Below, one piece after another: positions 5,329 through 6,010 of a DNA stretch of 6,010 nt (position 1 is the first letter of the stretch; each line of letters opens with the position of its first letter). The stretch spans positions 1-6,010 of the forward strand of contig JARFRI010000027.1 of the NCBI GenBank assembly GCA_029287335.1. The letters are read 5' to 3'. The stretch is from Phycisphaera sp. (GTDB lineage Bacteria > Planctomycetota > Phycisphaerae > Phycisphaerales > Phycisphaeraceae). The translations under genes and the position numbers were made by a program. The notes under the pieces are model-generated. The model had not been told where the DNA came from and did no database searches. It saw only the letters and a program-made list of their open reading frames with translations.

Positions 5329-6010
5329 CTAGCCAACCTTCTCGGCTTTGGGGTCGCGCGACATGAGGTTGCTGATGGCTTGGAGGGGGTCGAGGTTCTC
5401 GAAGAGGACCTGGTAGATCTGCTCGCAGATAGGCATCTCGACGCGGTACTTGGTGGCCAGGCGCATGACGGCTTTGGCGGTGGGCACGCCTTCGACGATG
5501 CCGGGGATCTCTTCGAGGACGGTTTCGAGCTTTTTGCCTCGGCCGAGCATCTCGCCACAGGTCCGGTTTCGGCCGGTGGGTGAAAAGCAGGTGGTGGCGA
5601 GGTCGCCGACGCCGGTGAGCCCGAAGAAGGTCTGGGTGTTGGCGCCCATGGCGGTGCCCAGGCGGGTGATCTCGGCCAGGCCACGGGAGAGGAGCGCGGA
5701 TTTGGCGTTGTTGCCGGCTTGTAGGCCGTCGAGGATGCCCGCGGCCAAAGCGATGCAGTTTTTCATGGCACCCGCCATCTCGACGCCCAAGAGGTCGGTG
5801 GTGGTGTAAACCCTGAACCAGTGGGTGGTGAAGGTGTCTTGGATGAACTGGGCGAAGTCGCTGTCATCGGAGGCGGCGCAGACGGTCGCTGGCAGGCATT
5901 TGGCTAGTTCGTGGGCGACGGTTGGGCCGGAGATGGAGGCATAGGGCCGGGCGGGCTTATCGGGGTCGTCGTGGGTTTTGCCTAGGACGTCGGCGATGAT
6001 CTGGGTGGGT
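5329..6010 (-). CDS. gpsA: Glycerol-3-phosphate dehydrogenase [NAD(P)+], C-terminal part
   Basis: A cytoplasmic enzyme that reduces dihydroxyacetone phosphate to sn-glycerol-3-phosphate, the backbone for phospholipids. The gene runs off the right edge; 226 residues (the C-terminal two thirds of a usual 330 or so) and the TAG stop are present. Reading inward from the edge it shows SGPTVAHELAK, then FRVYTTTDLLGVEMAGAMKNCIA, where the Lys of GAMKN is the conserved catalytic Lys, and GLxAGNNAKSALLSRGLAEI. The GLTGVGDLATTCFSPTGRNR segment contains the GDL..TC and RN residues that contact substrate. The tail QAISNLMSRDPKAE is also typical. The frame is open well past the internal TTG at 5790, so no start lies in the window. 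The family usually has SGPSFA where this has SGPTVA, a mild variation. It is convergent with the secreted-protein gene; its upstream partners are outside the window. Confidence 0.96.
   Translation of the reverse strand, partial: PTQIIADVLGKTHDDPDKPARPYASISGPTVAHELAKCLPATVCAASDDSDFAQFIQDTFTTHWFRVYTTTDLLGVEMAGAMKNCIALAAGILDGLQAGNNAKSALLSRGLAEITRLGTAMGANTQTFFGLTGVGDLATTCFSPTGRNRTCGEMLGRGKKLETVLEEIPGIVEGVPTAKAVMRLATKYRVEMPICEQIYQVLFENLDPLQAISNLMSRDPKAEKVG

Noticed and set aside
5329..5790. A complete short gene starting at 5790
   Set aside because: The 'start' is an internal TTG (Leu). The frame stays open to the window edge with good GpsA sequence upstream, so this is a truncated gpsA.

Overview
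The window is GC-rich bacterial chromosome, most likely from a planctomycete (Planctomycetota, perhaps class Phycisphaerae). This placement is an inference. It rests mainly on a secreted helical-repeat plus beta-domain protein of a type I associate with planctomycetes, and on long palindromic intergenic repeats that resemble ones I remember from that phylum. The housekeeping proteins (PilT, GpsA) are diverged but canonical and do not fix the phylum by themselves.

Layout, left to right: (1) a minus-strand pilT, the type IV pilus retraction ATPase, complete; (2) a plus-strand zinc-independent quinone oxidoreductase of the MDR superfamily, divergent from pilT across about 220 bases; (3) a perfect 21-bp inverted repeat in the convergent gap; (4) a minus-strand PilZ-domain protein with a predicted c-di-GMP binding site; (5) a composite non-coding block at about 2995-3198, made of three 18-bp tandem units running into a roughly 160-base imperfect palindrome with a 31-bp perfect core; (6) a plus-strand secreted protein with an N-terminal helical-repeat region and a C-terminal beta domain; (7) about 410 bases of convergent intergenic DNA with no convincing gene; (8) the C-terminal two thirds of gpsA on the minus strand, running off the right edge.

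The five genes alternate strand strictly (-,+,-,+,-), so none shares an operon with another gene in the window and each should have its own promoter. PilT and the PilZ protein could both act in pilus-based surface behaviour, PilZ as the c-di-GMP sensor. They are not adjacent or co-transcribed, so that link is only suggestive. The oxidoreductase and GpsA are metabolic (electrophile/quinone reduction, and glycerol-3-phosphate supply for phospholipids).

I see no complete new system of cooperating genes. The part least explained by known genes is the repeat and palindrome block between the PilZ gene and the secreted-protein gene.
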